DNA from: Dietzia lutea
GTDB lineage: Bacteria > Actinomycetota > Actinomycetes > Mycobacteriales > Mycobacteriaceae
DNA length: 64,000 bases
Assembly: GCF_003096075.1 (NCBI RefSeq)
Contig: NZ_CP015449.1
Coordinates: forward strand, 3,465,001 to 3,529,000
Direction of reading: 5' to 3'
Below are positions 34,578 to 42,940 of the stretch, in pieces (position 1 is the first letter of the stretch; every line of letters begins with the position of its first letter). The position numbers and the translations under genes were made by a program. The notes below the pieces were generated by a model. It was not told where the DNA came from. It made no database searches and saw nothing but the letters and a program-made list of their open reading frames with translations.

Positions 34578-35516
34578 ATGGTCCGTCGTCTGCGATCCTC
34601 ACCTCGAGACTGGGGGCAGGCTTCACGCGCAGTCGCGCATGAGTACTTCCCGCACGAGTTACGCCTCCTCGGCGGCGCCTACGAACCCCGGTTGACGCTG
34701 CGCACACTCGATCTCGGACCAGTCCTCATCGGCCATGTCGGCTGGGGTGCCGATGTGGCTATCGAGTGCGACTATCCGGGGGCGTTCGAGGTGAACATGC
34801 CGATCACCGGGCACTTGGAAAGCCGAGGTCGGTTCGGATCACTCACCTCGGTGGTCGGCCAGGGCACACTCTTCTCAGCGGACACTCCCTCCCTGATTAG
34901 CCACTGGGACGCCACCTGCACCCTTATCGGAGTGAAGTTCGACAGTTCATGGCTGGAAGTTGAAACCGAAAGACTATTAGGGACCGACCGAGGCAACGTG
35001 CGTACGTTACTGCCGGAACAGATGTCCCTGACTGTGGGACGAGCCAGGGCTTGGCATCACCTGGTCGTCAGCCTCGCCACTAACGTGCACGACTCCGATC
35101 TCTTCATCGACAGCGGGCTCGTACGACGCCAACTTGCCGGCGCGGTAGCAGTGGGGCTCGTCGAAGCGTGTTGCCTCGAGGGCGGGATCGGTTCCACTGC
35201 CCGGCCACGAATGGTCCGACGGGTGATCGAAGCGCTCCACGATGACCCAGCGCGAGCTTGGACCGCTGCCGACATGGCCTCCCTTGCCGGAACCAGCTCG
35301 CGGCGGCTACAAGAAGGGTTTCAGCGGTGGGTCGGCCGCTCTCCCACCCAGCACTTGCTTGATATCCGGTTACAGCGGGCTCATGCGGACCTCACCGCTG
35401 ACCCGCTGTTGACAGTCAGTGAAGTGGCGGCACGTTGGGGCTTCTCATCAGCGAGTCGGTTCGCGGCGGCGTACAAGAAGCGATACGGCACTGTGCCGTC
35501 ACTGGCGCGGCGTTAA
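34578..35516 (+). CDS. AraC/XylS-family regulator, probable activator of gcoAB
   Basis: A 312-residue protein with an AraC-binding-like N-terminal half (EVNMPITGHLESRGRFGS) and a C-terminal double helix-turn-helix: AADMASLAGTSSRRLQEGFQ, the GRSPTQHLLDIRLQRAHADL linker and VSEVAARWGFSSASRFAAAY. It is divergent from gcoA across 136 bases. This is the standard layout for an aromatic-responsive activator (GcoR/EthR-like). It is the only regulator next to the gco-cat-msc genes and may control them all. Codon use is less GC-biased than in neighbouring regions. Confidence 0.88.
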   Translation: MVRRLRSSPRDWGQASRAVAHEYFPHELRLLGGAYEPRLTLRTLDLGPVLIGHVGWGADVAIECDYPGAFEVNMPITGHLESRGRFGSLTSVVGQGTLFSADTPSLISHWDATCTLIGVKFDSSWLEVETERLLGTDRGNVRTLLPEQMSLTVGRARAWHHLVVSLATNVHDSDLFIDSGLVRRQLAGAVAVGLVEACCLEGGIGSTARPRMVRRVIEALHDDPARAWTAADMASLAGTSSRRLQEGFQRWVGRSPTQHLLDIRLQRAHADLTADPLLTVSEVAARWGFSSASRFAAAYKKRYGTVPSLARR

Positions 35517-35814
35517 CCGAACCGCCCCTCTCCTCCATCTCGGATTCACGCTGGCCGCGGCGTGGCTGGCAAGGCGGGTAAGTGGGCCGCCATCGGGTCG
35601 ACGAGGAGCTTGCCGGCGAACCCGGTGAGGACAACGTCGGTCGCACGATCGATTGTCATGAGTGCCCCAGGGCCGGCGCGTCGAGCAGCCTCGCCTCGCC
35701 GAAGTGCCGCGCCTTCGGGACACACGTTCATCGAGGCTCGCGGTTATCGTGCGCTCCCGCCCCGGGGCGTGGACCAACGGCGCTACGCCCGATCGACCGT
35801 GCCGGCTCCTCTCA
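35517..35814. other. Junction region downstream of the AraC gene
   Basis: No supported gene. A 37-codon minus-strand frame from 35659 has a clean ATG but no recognisable homologue. The segment from 35798 onward is duplicated at 38355 (CGTGCCGGCTCCTCTCA), so the duplication described below begins here. Confidence 0.4.
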
Positions 35815-36110
35815 TCAAGTGATGCGCTCCGGGCGGGCGTCGGCGAGGATCTCGTCGCGGTCGTCGGCCATCAGGAAGCCCTCATCGATGAGCCGGTCGG
35901 TGGCCTCGGTATAGGCGCGTAGGTACTCGTCCCGATCGGACCACAGCTGCCGCAGCTGCTCGTCGGAAACCACCTCGGTGCGCCCGAGCAACATGCAGAA
36001 GGGCGCGGAGTGCGGATAGCGCGCACCGACCGACTTCTCGACCGGCTGTCCCTTGTTGATCGCGCCGCCGCAGTCGACCATGCCCGCGAGCTCGGCCAGC
36101 TGGTAGGCAT
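35815..36110 (-). pseudogene. Truncated, internally deleted copy of the alpha/beta hydrolase gene
   Basis: The minus-strand frame DAYQLAELAGMVDCGGAINK...VEKSVGARYPHSAPFCMLLG to DDRDEILADARPERIT is nearly identical to the C terminus of the intact hydrolase at 38369-39766. About 55 residues between MVDC and VEK are deleted without breaking the frame, and everything before DAYQL, including the catalytic Ser, is missing. The DNA match continues past the stop to 35798. It is a partial direct duplication and cannot be an active hydrolase. Confidence 0.8.
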
Positions 36111-36121
36111 CCGCCTCCATC

Positions 36122-36235
36122 TACTCGACGGACGAGGGCATCACCATGGCGTTCGGCGTGGGCGTGGTGTGTTGTGCGGTGGTGATGGCGGCGTTGGTGG
36201 CCCACGCCGTGTTGTCCCGCCGGCGTTCCGGGTAG
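36122..36235 (+). pseudogene. C-terminal scrap of an MFS transporter gene
   Basis: Plus-strand codons YSTDEGITMAFGVGVVCCAV...HAVLSRRRSG then stop. This corresponds closely to the last 38 residues of the MFS exporter at 22487-23890 (YSTDEGITMAFGVGVICCAT...HAVLGRRRRAHQ). Nothing upstream continues the frame; instead the shortened hydrolase copy abuts it on the other strand, so the two relics meet at about 36115-36121. It is the tail of a lost paralogue. Confidence 0.75.
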
Positions 36236-36345
36236 CGCGCGGGGAGCGGCCGGGGAGCGCCCGGAGGAAGGCCGGGGAGAGGGGCGACGACGACGAGCCC
36301 ACCCGTCGCCCCACCGTCCGCCCCCGCCCGCGATACCGTTCCGGC

Positions 36346-37044
36346 ATGCGCAGGCCGAGCTGGGTTCCGATCGTGGTCGTCACCGGGGTCCACCTGGTCG
36401 CGCTGATTGCCGGGGCGGCGACCGCGGCCGCGTGGTCGCAGGTCCCGCTCATGCCCGCGCTCGCGCTGGTGTTGCTCGCGTTGCCGCGCGACGATCGCGG
36501 GCCCGCCTGGCCCTGGGCTCTGGGCGCTCTGGCCGCGAGCTGGGTGGGCGATTCCCTGCCCCGGGTCGTGCCGGAGGACGCGGAGTTCCTCTCGATGGTG
36601 GGCGGGTTCGCGGTGGCCCAGGTTTTGTGGATCGTGGCGTTCACCCGTGTCGAGCGGGGTCGGGCGCCCATGGCGTGGACGCTGTTGCTCGTCGTGGTCA
36701 CGGTGGCGCTGTTGGCGGTGACGGTGCCCGAGGCAGGGGCGTTCGCGCCGGCCGTCCTCGTCTACGGGATGCTCCTACTCGCGGTGGCGTGGTTGGCCGC
36801 GGACCACGGCTGGGTAGGCGGGCTCGGCGGAGCGCTGTTCGTACTGTCCGACGGGCTCATCGCCCTGGGTGCGTTCCGCCCCGACCTCGTCGACTGGCCA
36901 CAGCGCGACCTGCTCGTGATGGCCACCTACGTCGCAGCGCAGGCCCTCTTCGTGGCGGTCATCCTGCTGACGCGCTCCCCGGAGCGCACGCCCCTGCCGG
37001 AGAGGCCAGATCGCCCCCTCAGAGGCAGCGGCACGATACGTTGA
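36346..37044 (+). CDS. YhhN-family (lysoplasmalogenase-like) membrane protein
   Basis: A 232-residue, eight-helix protein with the YhhN/TMEM86 pattern: PWALGALAASWVGDSLPRV (S-x-x-G-D), MVGGFAVAQVLWIVAFTR, LVYGMLLLAVAWLAADHGW and GGALFVLSDGLIALGAF (S-D-x-x-I-A). Eukaryotic relatives hydrolyse the vinyl-ether bond of lysoplasmalogens; the bacterial substrate is usually not known. The ATG at 36346 is chosen because upstream codons are Arg/Pro-rich linker sequence. It lies downstream of the MFS scrap. Confidence 0.82.
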   Translation: MRRPSWVPIVVVTGVHLVALIAGAATAAAWSQVPLMPALALVLLALPRDDRGPAWPWALGALAASWVGDSLPRVVPEDAEFLSMVGGFAVAQVLWIVAFTRVERGRAPMAWTLLLVVVTVALLAVTVPEAGAFAPAVLVYGMLLLAVAWLAADHGWVGGLGGALFVLSDGLIALGAFRPDLVDWPQRDLLVMATYVAAQALFVAVILLTRSPERTPLPERPDRPLRGSGTIR

Positions 37045-37080
37045 CGGCTGACACGTCCCTCGCTATCGAAGGGGTGCGCC

Positions 37081-37503
37081 TTGCCCGCCAGAAGAACCCC
37101 GTTCGTCCGTCCCAGACGAGCGGCCACCCGGGCGTCTGCACTGGTCGGCATTGTCGTTGGCCTGGCACTCTACGTCGCCGCGTTCCTACTTAGCTCCCCT
37201 ATGGAGACCTGTACGTTCCGAATGTCGATGCTCGAGTCCGGCGCCACGCAGTTGACGCACTGGAACTACAGCACCGAGTGGGCCGGACTCGTGACGAGCC
37301 GGTGCGAAGCAACCCTCGTCGACGGCCCGCAGGCAGGTCTCGCCCTCTCCGAGCGCGTTATCGAGCGGGGACCGTCTGCCCTCGCAGCGGTCGGACTCAT
37401 CATCGCAGGCTTCGGGCTGTGGTTGCTGGCAACGCCACGTGGCCGCAAGACTCGCCGAAGCGCTACGGGACAGGACCCGATTCCGGCCCGCACACTTCAG
37501 TAG
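37081..37503 (+). CDS. Hypothetical protein with two membrane helices
   Basis: A 140-residue protein with a basic N terminus, a helix ALVGIVVGLALYVAAFLLS, an outside loop with two cysteines (METCTF and SRCEAT, probably a disulfide) and a second helix ALAAVGLIIAGFGLWLLA, ending in a basic tail. The start is TTG at 37081 with GAAGGGG upstream. Its stop overlaps the end of the convergent BLUF gene by seven bases. I do not recognise a family. Confidence 0.6.
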   Translation: MPARRTPFVRPRRAATRASALVGIVVGLALYVAAFLLSSPMETCTFRMSMLESGATQLTHWNYSTEWAGLVTSRCEATLVDGPQAGLALSERVIERGPSALAAVGLIIAGFGLWLLATPRGRKTRRSATGQDPIPARTLQ

Positions 37504-37973
37504 GAGATGGCGCGCTCCTTGACCTTGAACCAGATCGAGAAGTCCTGGGCGGCCCGACGGACCTCGTCGTAGCTCGAGCCGCTGGTCAGATCGTCGAAAC
37601 TGTCGCGGACACCGTCGACACCCGTGGGCCGGGTCTCCTTGGGCATCCCGAAACCCATCTTCCAGTCACCGAAACTGCGTCGGGACGTCTGCTCCACGAC
37701 CAGGACCTGTAGTCGGTCGTGCCTGTCGTCAGCGGAGATGTCCTCCATCAGGGAGTCGATCTCGGCGGGTGGGCCCTCCAGGAACTGGATGAAGGTGTTG
37801 TTGCGGTAGAGGAGCAATCCGGTGATCCCGGCGTCCAGATTGCGCCTCCGCGCCGTGTACAGGATCGCCTCCAGATCGGCGGGCTCCATCGGCCGCGAGG
37901 GCACACTGCTGTACACCAGATACTTGAGCGTCTCGCCCAGCTCCGCATTCTCCCGGCCCCGGCCCGCCGTCAT
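37497..37973 (-). CDS. BLUF-domain blue-light sensor protein
   Basis: A 158-residue protein that is mostly a BLUF (FAD) domain. LKYLVYSSVPSRPM holds the Tyr that hydrogen-bonds flavin, ARRRNLDAGITGLLLYRNN the conserved Asn and the second helix, FIQFLEGPPAEIDSLMEDI the essential Gln, and SFGDWKMGFGMP the Trp and Met of strand 5. The C terminus (about 45 residues) is a short helical cap, as in stand-alone BLUF proteins that signal through a partner. Its ATG overlaps the stop of the 78-residue gene upstream (ATGA), so the two are co-translated. Confidence 0.85.
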   Translation of the reverse strand: MTAGRGRENAELGETLKYLVYSSVPSRPMEPADLEAILYTARRRNLDAGITGLLLYRNNTFIQFLEGPPAEIDSLMEDISADDRHDRLQVLVVEQTSRRSFGDWKMGFGMPKETRPTGVDGVRDSFDDLTSGSSYDEVRRAAQDFSIWFKVKERAISY

Positions 37974-38206
37974 CGGTCGCCCGCTACGCGAGCAGTGGCG
38001 AAGTACAGGTCGTTCAGGCACGTCATCGACTTCTCGAGCGTGCGTGCTTCACCTCGCGGTTGCGACATCTCGTCGAACTTCCTGAACGTGCCGTCCGACG
38101 TCTGATCGATGTAACCCACGAAGTTCCCCCGGTGGCTACCGACGAAGAACGCATCCTCCACCTGCGACCAGCGGACCTCGTCGTCGTGGTCGATTTCCTG
38201 ACTCAT
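37970..38206 (-). CDS. Small unknown protein co-translated with the BLUF sensor
   Basis: A 78-residue acidic protein: WSQVEDAFFVGSHRGNFVGY, IDQTSDGTFRKFDEMSQPRG and LEKSMTCLNDLYFATARVAG. It has no membrane helix or signal peptide and no known motif. The ATG at 38206 follows GAGGCGG. Because its stop overlaps the BLUF start, it is a good candidate for the sensor's output partner, though this is inference from gene coupling. I do not recognise a family. Confidence 0.7.
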   Translation of the reverse strand: MSQEIDHDDEVRWSQVEDAFFVGSHRGNFVGYIDQTSDGTFRKFDEMSQPRGEARTLEKSMTCLNDLYFATARVAGDR

Positions 38207-38368
38207 TGCCGCCTCTTCATTCACTCTGCGAGGGGCCTTCGCCCGGATCTCGGGGACGGCCTCCACCGCAGCCGGGCCACTGTGTCAGGGGTCAGCCGAC
38301 GCCGCCACCGGTGACAGAGGTGCGATCAGGCCCGTGTCTTCGGCCGAGGCAGCCCGTGCCGGCTCCTC

Positions 38369-39766
38369 TCACCAGATGATGCGCTCGGGGCGGGCGTCGG
38401 CGAGGATCTCGTCGCGGTCGTCGGCCAGCAGGAAGCCCTCATCGATGAGCCGGTCGGTGGCCTCGGTGTAGGCCCGCAGGTACTCCTCGCGATCCGCCCA
38501 CCGCCGCCGCAACTGCTCCTCCGGAACCACCTCGGTGCGCCCGAGCAACATGCAGAAGGGCGCCGAGTGCGGATAGGGCGCACCGACCAACTTCTCGACC
38601 GGCGCCTCCACGGCCGGCGTTCTCACGCCACCGCGGCCGATGCCCAGGTCGCCGGGGACCACCTCGTCGTCGACATATTCCACCGGCGGCGCGACCGGCG
38701 GGCGCGCTCCCCCGCCGATCCACGTGACGAGGTGGCGCAGCGCGGCCCGGCACACGAACACCTGCTGGCCGCTGTTGATCGCGGCGTCGCAGTCGACCAT
38801 GCCCGCGAGCTCGCCCAGCTGGTAGGCGTCCGCGTGGGCCTGGCCGGCGATCTCCCAGGTGACGATCTTCTCGGAGTCGGGCTGGCGGGCGCGGGCCGAG
38901 TCGAGCAGGCCGCCGAGGTCGCCCTCGGCCTGCACGACCAGGACGGGCGTGTCGAGGTCGTCGCGCAGGAGCAGGGTCTGCGAGGAGACGGCGGCTGAGA
39001 TGCCGGCCGCGCGGCCGCGGTCGTCGAACGGGAGGGCGCCGCCGCCGCGGCTGTGCAGCAGGAACCCGTCGAACACACCGGCCAGCGGGTGCACGCCATC
39101 GATGTAGGAGGTCAGGGCGATGGCCGACTGCGACTCCCCGATCGCGATCACCGTCTCCGGCGCGAGCCCGGCCAGCGGCCCGCCGACGATGGGCGCGGCG
39201 GCGTTGCGAGGGCCGCTGGTGCCGGCCGCAGCGTCGCCGCCACGGCAGTACCGACCGACCTGCGTGACGATGTCGTAGGCGTACGCGTCGCCGGGATGAT
39301 GCAGGTCGCCGTAGCGGTCCCTGCGCTGCGCCCGCAGGCCGCCGGTCTGTCCGCCCATGCCCACCGCGGCGTCGCCACCCTCGACGGCGATGAACTGCGC
39401 GGACACCCCGACCCACGCGTGCCCGGCACGCACGATCTCCTCGGCGAGGTAGGTGTACTCCGGCGCGGCGTCCTGCCCACCGCTGACGTTGAGCCACTCC
39501 ACCAGCACCACGCCGCTGAACCGCTCGGCGGACGGGCGGCGGACCAGCACGCGGGTGCAGTAGGGCTGGGAGTCGGCCTCGGCGAGCGTGACCCGGCCAT
39601 CGGTGGGCAGCTCGCCGACCGAGTACGACACCGCCTCGCCGGACGCGGCCCACTCGGACTCCGTGAATCCCGCCGCGGCGAGGTCGGGGCCCGGGCGGGC
39701 GGCCATGGGCGGCACGGGGCGGCCCTCGGTGAGTTCGGTGAACGTCGGCGACTGCGCTGGCTGCAT
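38369..39766 (-). CDS. Alpha/beta hydrolase domain-containing protein
   Basis: A 465-residue member of the alpha/beta-hydrolase-domain family of large actinobacterial proteins. SGVVLVEWLNVSGGQDAAPE, HAWVGVSAQF, YAYDIVTQVGRYCRG and VIAIGESQSAIALTSYIDGV are family blocks; the nucleophile is Ser in GESQS near residue 209. Candidate Asp and His lie in VVQAEGDLGG and HADAYQLGEL. No signal peptide. The substrate is unknown (ester or amide). A shortened duplicate lies at 35815-36110. A palindrome at 39796-39812 is a candidate operator. Confidence 0.82.
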   Translation of the reverse strand: MQPAQSPTFTELTEGRPVPPMAARPGPDLAAAGFTESEWAASGEAVSYSVGELPTDGRVTLAEADSQPYCTRVLVRRPSAERFSGVVLVEWLNVSGGQDAAPEYTYLAEEIVRAGHAWVGVSAQFIAVEGGDAAVGMGGQTGGLRAQRRDRYGDLHHPGDAYAYDIVTQVGRYCRGGDAAAGTSGPRNAAAPIVGGPLAGLAPETVIAIGESQSAIALTSYIDGVHPLAGVFDGFLLHSRGGGALPFDDRGRAAGISAAVSSQTLLLRDDLDTPVLVVQAEGDLGGLLDSARARQPDSEKIVTWEIAGQAHADAYQLGELAGMVDCDAAINSGQQVFVCRAALRHLVTWIGGGARPPVAPPVEYVDDEVVPGDLGIGRGGVRTPAVEAPVEKLVGAPYPHSAPFCMLLGRTEVVPEEQLRRRWADREEYLRAYTEATDRLIDEGFLLADDRDEILADARPERIIW

Positions 39767-39795
39767 GGCCTCGATTCTGCCCGCCTCAGACGAAA

Positions 39796-39812
39796 GTGGA
39801 ACACGTTTCCAC
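39796..39812. promoter_or_regulatory. Palindrome upstream of the hydrolase gene
   Basis: GTGGAA and TTCCAC flank CACGT, with AACACGTT at the core. It is 30 bases upstream of the hydrolase start. It resembles TetR-family operators, but no TetR gene is adjacent. Confidence 0.45.
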
Positions 39813-39869
39813 GACCGGGAGTGAGCCCGCGCCGGGCCTGCCGGGGTCGACCAGTGCCGCCCCGAGTCG

Positions 39870-40628
39870 CTACTCCCCGTCCGGACCGGGAGCGCCATCC
39901 GCCGCGGTGGACGGCGTCGTGCCACTGGTCGGAGACGACGTCGGCGTGGTGACGCTGGTCTGCCTCGAACTCGTCGCCGACGACGTGGGGTCGTCGGCCG
40001 GGGTGCGGGACCGGGTCCGCGCACTGGTGAGAGTGGGCGAGGCGGGGGGCGCGGACGAGGTCGTCACCACGGACGTCCGCGCGGCCGTCGGTGTGGGCGT
40101 CGGTGCCGCCGGGCCCGGTCGCTCGGAAGGCGCACAGCTGGTCAGGTGCTTCTGCGCCATCCACGCCGGCACGCCCTTGGCGATCGCCTCGGCCGGGCAG
40201 GTCCCCAGGTGGATCGACACGTCCGAGGCCCGTCGCCACCTGCCGCCCGAGTACGCCACCCAGTACGGATCGCCCGACACAGCGCTGGCCATGACAGCCC
40301 ACCCCGCCTGGCAGTCGATGATCCGCGCGCCACTGTTCGGGAACAGCAGGTCGGCGTTGATCACGGCGGAATCGCACTCCGGCCCCGTCACCTCCAGCAC
40401 CCCGGTCACCTCGGGCGCGGACGACAGCGGAACGAGCCTGGACATCCGGGGCGACCCCGGGGACGTCACGGCAGCCGACGGCGCGGTCTCGACGGCCGCC
40501 TGTCCTAACCGCGACCCGCCGCCGCGGACCAGGACGACCACGCCCGCCCCGACCACGAGCACGGCGAGGGCGGCCGTCAGAACGACGATCATCGTCCTGG
40601 AAGCCGTGAGCTCGGGGCGACCGGTCAT
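39870..40628 (-). CDS. Membrane-anchored hypothetical protein with Ser/Thr/Pro-rich tail
   Basis: A 252-residue protein. It has an N-terminal helix MIVVLTAALAVLVVGAGVVV after a short basic segment. A folded outside region follows (residues about 60-165) with four cysteines, including GPECDSAVI, ARIIDCQAGW and HLGTCPAEA. It ends in roughly 80 residues dominated by Ser, Thr and Pro, typical of a wall-spanning or glycosylated linker. AGGAG precedes the ATG. I do not recognise a family; the layout is that of an anchored exported protein. Confidence 0.7.
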   Translation of the reverse strand: MTGRPELTASRTMIVVLTAALAVLVVGAGVVVLVRGGGSRLGQAAVETAPSAAVTSPGSPRMSRLVPLSSAPEVTGVLEVTGPECDSAVINADLLFPNSGARIIDCQAGWAVMASAVSGDPYWVAYSGGRWRRASDVSIHLGTCPAEAIAKGVPAWMAQKHLTSCAPSERPGPAAPTPTPTAARTSVVTTSSAPPASPTLTSARTRSRTPADDPTSSATSSRQTSVTTPTSSPTSGTTPSTAADGAPGPDGE

Positions 40629-40759
40629 CGCGCGTCTCCTGCACGGTCGGAGCCACACCCATTTGTGAGGTGCTTTTTATACTAGGGGGCGCGTCAAGTA
40701 GGGCGATCGGTAGCCGATACCCGCCCCGCGGTCGGCGGTTATCGGAGAGGATCGGGGCC

Positions 40760-41596
40760 ATGACGGACTCCACTCGCACCCTGGCCGGACGAACCCTGCT
40801 GATGTCCGGAGGCAGCCGCGGCATCGGCCTGGCCATCGCCCTGCGCGCCGCCCGCGACGGCGCGAACGTCGCGATGCTCGCCAAGACGGACACGCCCCAC
40901 CCGAAGCTCGAGGGCACCGTGCACACCGCCGCGGCCCAGATCGAGGAGGCGGGCGGGAAGGCCCTGGCCGTGGTCGGCGATGTCCGCAGCGAGGACTCGG
41001 TGCAGGAGGCCGTCGACAAGACGGTCGAGGCGTTCGGCGGCATCGACATCGTGGTCAACAACGCCAGCGCGATCGACCTGTCCCCCACCCCGGCCCTGGC
41101 CATGAAGAAGTACGACCTCATGCAGGACATCAACTGCCGCGGCTCGTTCCTGCTGTCCAAGACGGCGCTGCCACACCTTGAGACCTCGGACGCCGCGCAC
41201 ATCCTCACGCTGTCCCCGCCGCTGAACCTCAATCCCAAGTGGGCGGGCAGCTTCCTCGGCTACACGATCGCCAAGTACGGCATGAGCCTGGTGACGCTGG
41301 GTCTGGCCGAGGAGCTCAAGGGCCGCGGGATCGCCGCCAACAGCCTGTGGCCGCGCACCACCATCGCCACCGCCGCCGTGGCCAACCTGCTCGGCGGCGA
41401 GGAGATGGTCGCGCGGAGCCGCACGCCGGAGATCATGGCCGACGCCGCGCACGCGGTCCTCACGCGCGATCCCCGCGAGTGCACGGGCAACTTCTTCATC
41501 GACGACGACGTCCTCACCGAGGAGGGGGTCACCGACTTCTCCGTCTACGGCGGGCCGCTCGAGGAACTGGAGCTCGACATCTTCCTCGACGCCTGA
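40760..41596 (+). CDS. Short-chain dehydrogenase/reductase (HSDL2-like)
   Basis: A 278-residue SDR. The NAD(P) motif is MSGGSRGIGLAIALRAARDG, the structural NNAS appears in DIVVNNASAIDLS, and the catalytic Y-x-x-x-K is GYTIAKYGMSLVTLG. The C-terminal region (FFIDDDVLTEEGVTDFSVYG) is that of the HSDL2/SDR6-type group linked to fatty-acyl metabolism. GGAGAGGATCGGGG lies upstream of the start. Nearby thioesterase, acyl-CoA dehydrogenase and ligase genes fit a lipid role, but the substrate is unknown. Confidence 0.85.
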   Translation: MTDSTRTLAGRTLLMSGGSRGIGLAIALRAARDGANVAMLAKTDTPHPKLEGTVHTAAAQIEEAGGKALAVVGDVRSEDSVQEAVDKTVEAFGGIDIVVNNASAIDLSPTPALAMKKYDLMQDINCRGSFLLSKTALPHLETSDAAHILTLSPPLNLNPKWAGSFLGYTIAKYGMSLVTLGLAEELKGRGIAANSLWPRTTIATAAVANLLGGEEMVARSRTPEIMADAAHAVLTRDPRECTGNFFIDDDVLTEEGVTDFSVYGGPLEELELDIFLDA

Positions 41597-41650
41597 GCCG
41601 GGCGGCGGCGCGCTCCGGAGCCGCGCAGCGAGCCGGCAGACGGCCGGCCG

Positions 41651-41974
41651 CTACTTCGCGTCGGCCAGCGCGTACGCCGCGCCCGACGCCGCCGCCGTCA
41701 CCGTGAGCACCGCCGGCCACGACCCCATCTTCTTGGCCAGCGGGTGCGAGGCGCCGAACGCCGCCACGTACAGCGCCGACAGCCCCACCGTGGTGGGCAC
41801 GTCCGTCTTGGCCGCCCACGAGCGACCGGCCCACACGCCCGCCGCCGCCAGCACGACCCCACCGAGCGGACGGATCCCCGTCTCACGCGCGGTCAGCCAC
41901 CCGCCGAGCAGCCCGGTGGCCACGACGGCGGCGGTGGAGACGGACTCGGGACTCTTCGCATCGATCATCGGCAT
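41651..41974 (-). CDS. Small hydrophobic hypothetical protein
   Basis: A 107-residue protein with several short hydrophobic segments: AAVVATGLLGGWLTA, LGGVVLAAAGVWAGRSW, TTVGLSALYVAAFGASHPLA and AVLTVTAAASGAAYALA. It is probably an integral membrane protein with three or four helices. It is oppositely oriented to the neighbouring SDR and thioesterase genes. I do not recognise a family. GC-rich third positions support it as a real gene. Confidence 0.6.
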   Translation of the reverse strand: MPMIDAKSPESVSTAAVVATGLLGGWLTARETGIRPLGGVVLAAAGVWAGRSWAAKTDVPTTVGLSALYVAAFGASHPLAKKMGSWPAVLTVTAAASGAAYALADAK

Positions 41975-42115
41975 GACCCGATCCTATGGCCGTCGGCCCA
42001 CGCGGGCGCGACGGGCGTTCCTCGTCGTCGTCGCCTTTTCTCTCGGTACGGTGAGCCCAACGCCGCCCGCAAGCGCCCCCGGCGTCGACGCCCCGCCCGC
42101 CCCACAGGAGGCCCC

Positions 42116-42940
42116 GTGACCAGTCAGGACACCGCCACGCACGTGCTCGATGAGGTGGTGGCGCTGGAGCCGCTCGGCGAGAACCTCTACCGCGGCCGCA
42201 CTCACGAGGCGTACGCCAACATGGTCGGCCCGTTCGGCGGCACCACCGCGGCGACGATGCTGGCCGCGGTCCTGCAGCACCCCGAGCGGCACGGCGACCC
42301 GCTCGCGCTGACCCTCAACTACGCCGGGCCCGTCGCCGAGGGCGAGTTCGAGATCGAGGCCCGCCCCGCCCGCACCAACCGCTCCAACCAGCACTGGTGG
42401 ATCGAGATGCGCCAGGGCGACGACGTGGTCACCACCGCCACGGCGATCACCGGGCTGCGGCGCGAGACGTGGTCGGAGACCGAAGCCGCCGCGCCCGCCG
42501 TGCCCGCGCCGGAGGAGGTGCCCTCCGCCGGCGCCGACCGCGGCGTGAAGTGGGTGGAGAACTACGACATGCGGTTTGTCGAGGGGGGATGGGACGCCGT
42601 CGCGGCGGGCGAGGAGAGCCCGGGGTCGACGACGACGATGTGGATCCGCGACGCCCCGGCCCGCGGTCTCGACCATCTCGCGCTGACGGCCATGTGCGAT
42701 TCGTTCTTCCCGCGCGCGTTCCTGCGGCTCGGTCGGCCGGTCCCCGCGGGCACGGTGACGCTGACGATCCACTTCCTGGCCACCGCCGACGAGATCGCCG
42801 CCCAGGGCACCGACTTCCTGCTGGGCAGCGTGCACTCGCACCGCTTCCACGGCAACTACCACGACGAGGCCGCGCGCCTGTGGGGCCGCGGCGGGACGCT
42901 GCTGGCGACGGGCACGCAGCTTATGTATTTCAAGAGCTGA
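42116..42940 (+). CDS. Acyl-CoA thioesterase, double hotdog type
   Basis: A 274-residue TesB-like protein: YANMVGPFGGTTAATMLAAV begins the first hotdog and PRAFLRLGRPVPAGTVTLTI lies in the second; LTLNYAGPVAEGEFEIEAR and TDFLLGSVHSHRFHGNYHDE complete the pattern. It should cleave acyl-CoA esters in the cytoplasm. The GTG start follows ACAGGAGG. The last codons (TATTTCAAGAGCTGA) are part of a 16-base unit that is then repeated at least twice after the stop. An acyl-CoA dehydrogenase gene follows 58 bases later. Confidence 0.83.
   Translation: MTSQDTATHVLDEVVALEPLGENLYRGRTHEAYANMVGPFGGTTAATMLAAVLQHPERHGDPLALTLNYAGPVAEGEFEIEARPARTNRSNQHWWIEMRQGDDVVTTATAITGLRRETWSETEAAAPAVPAPEEVPSAGADRGVKWVENYDMRFVEGGWDAVAAGEESPGSTTTMWIRDAPARGLDHLALTAMCDSFFPRAFLRLGRPVPAGTVTLTIHFLATADEIAAQGTDFLLGSVHSHRFHGNYHDEAARLWGRGGTLLATGTQLMYFKS

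Noticed and set aside
35546-35659. Short minus-strand frame beginning with a clean ATG
   Set aside because: Only 37 codons, no ribosome-binding site that I trust, and no recognisable similarity; it lies in a rearranged junction.
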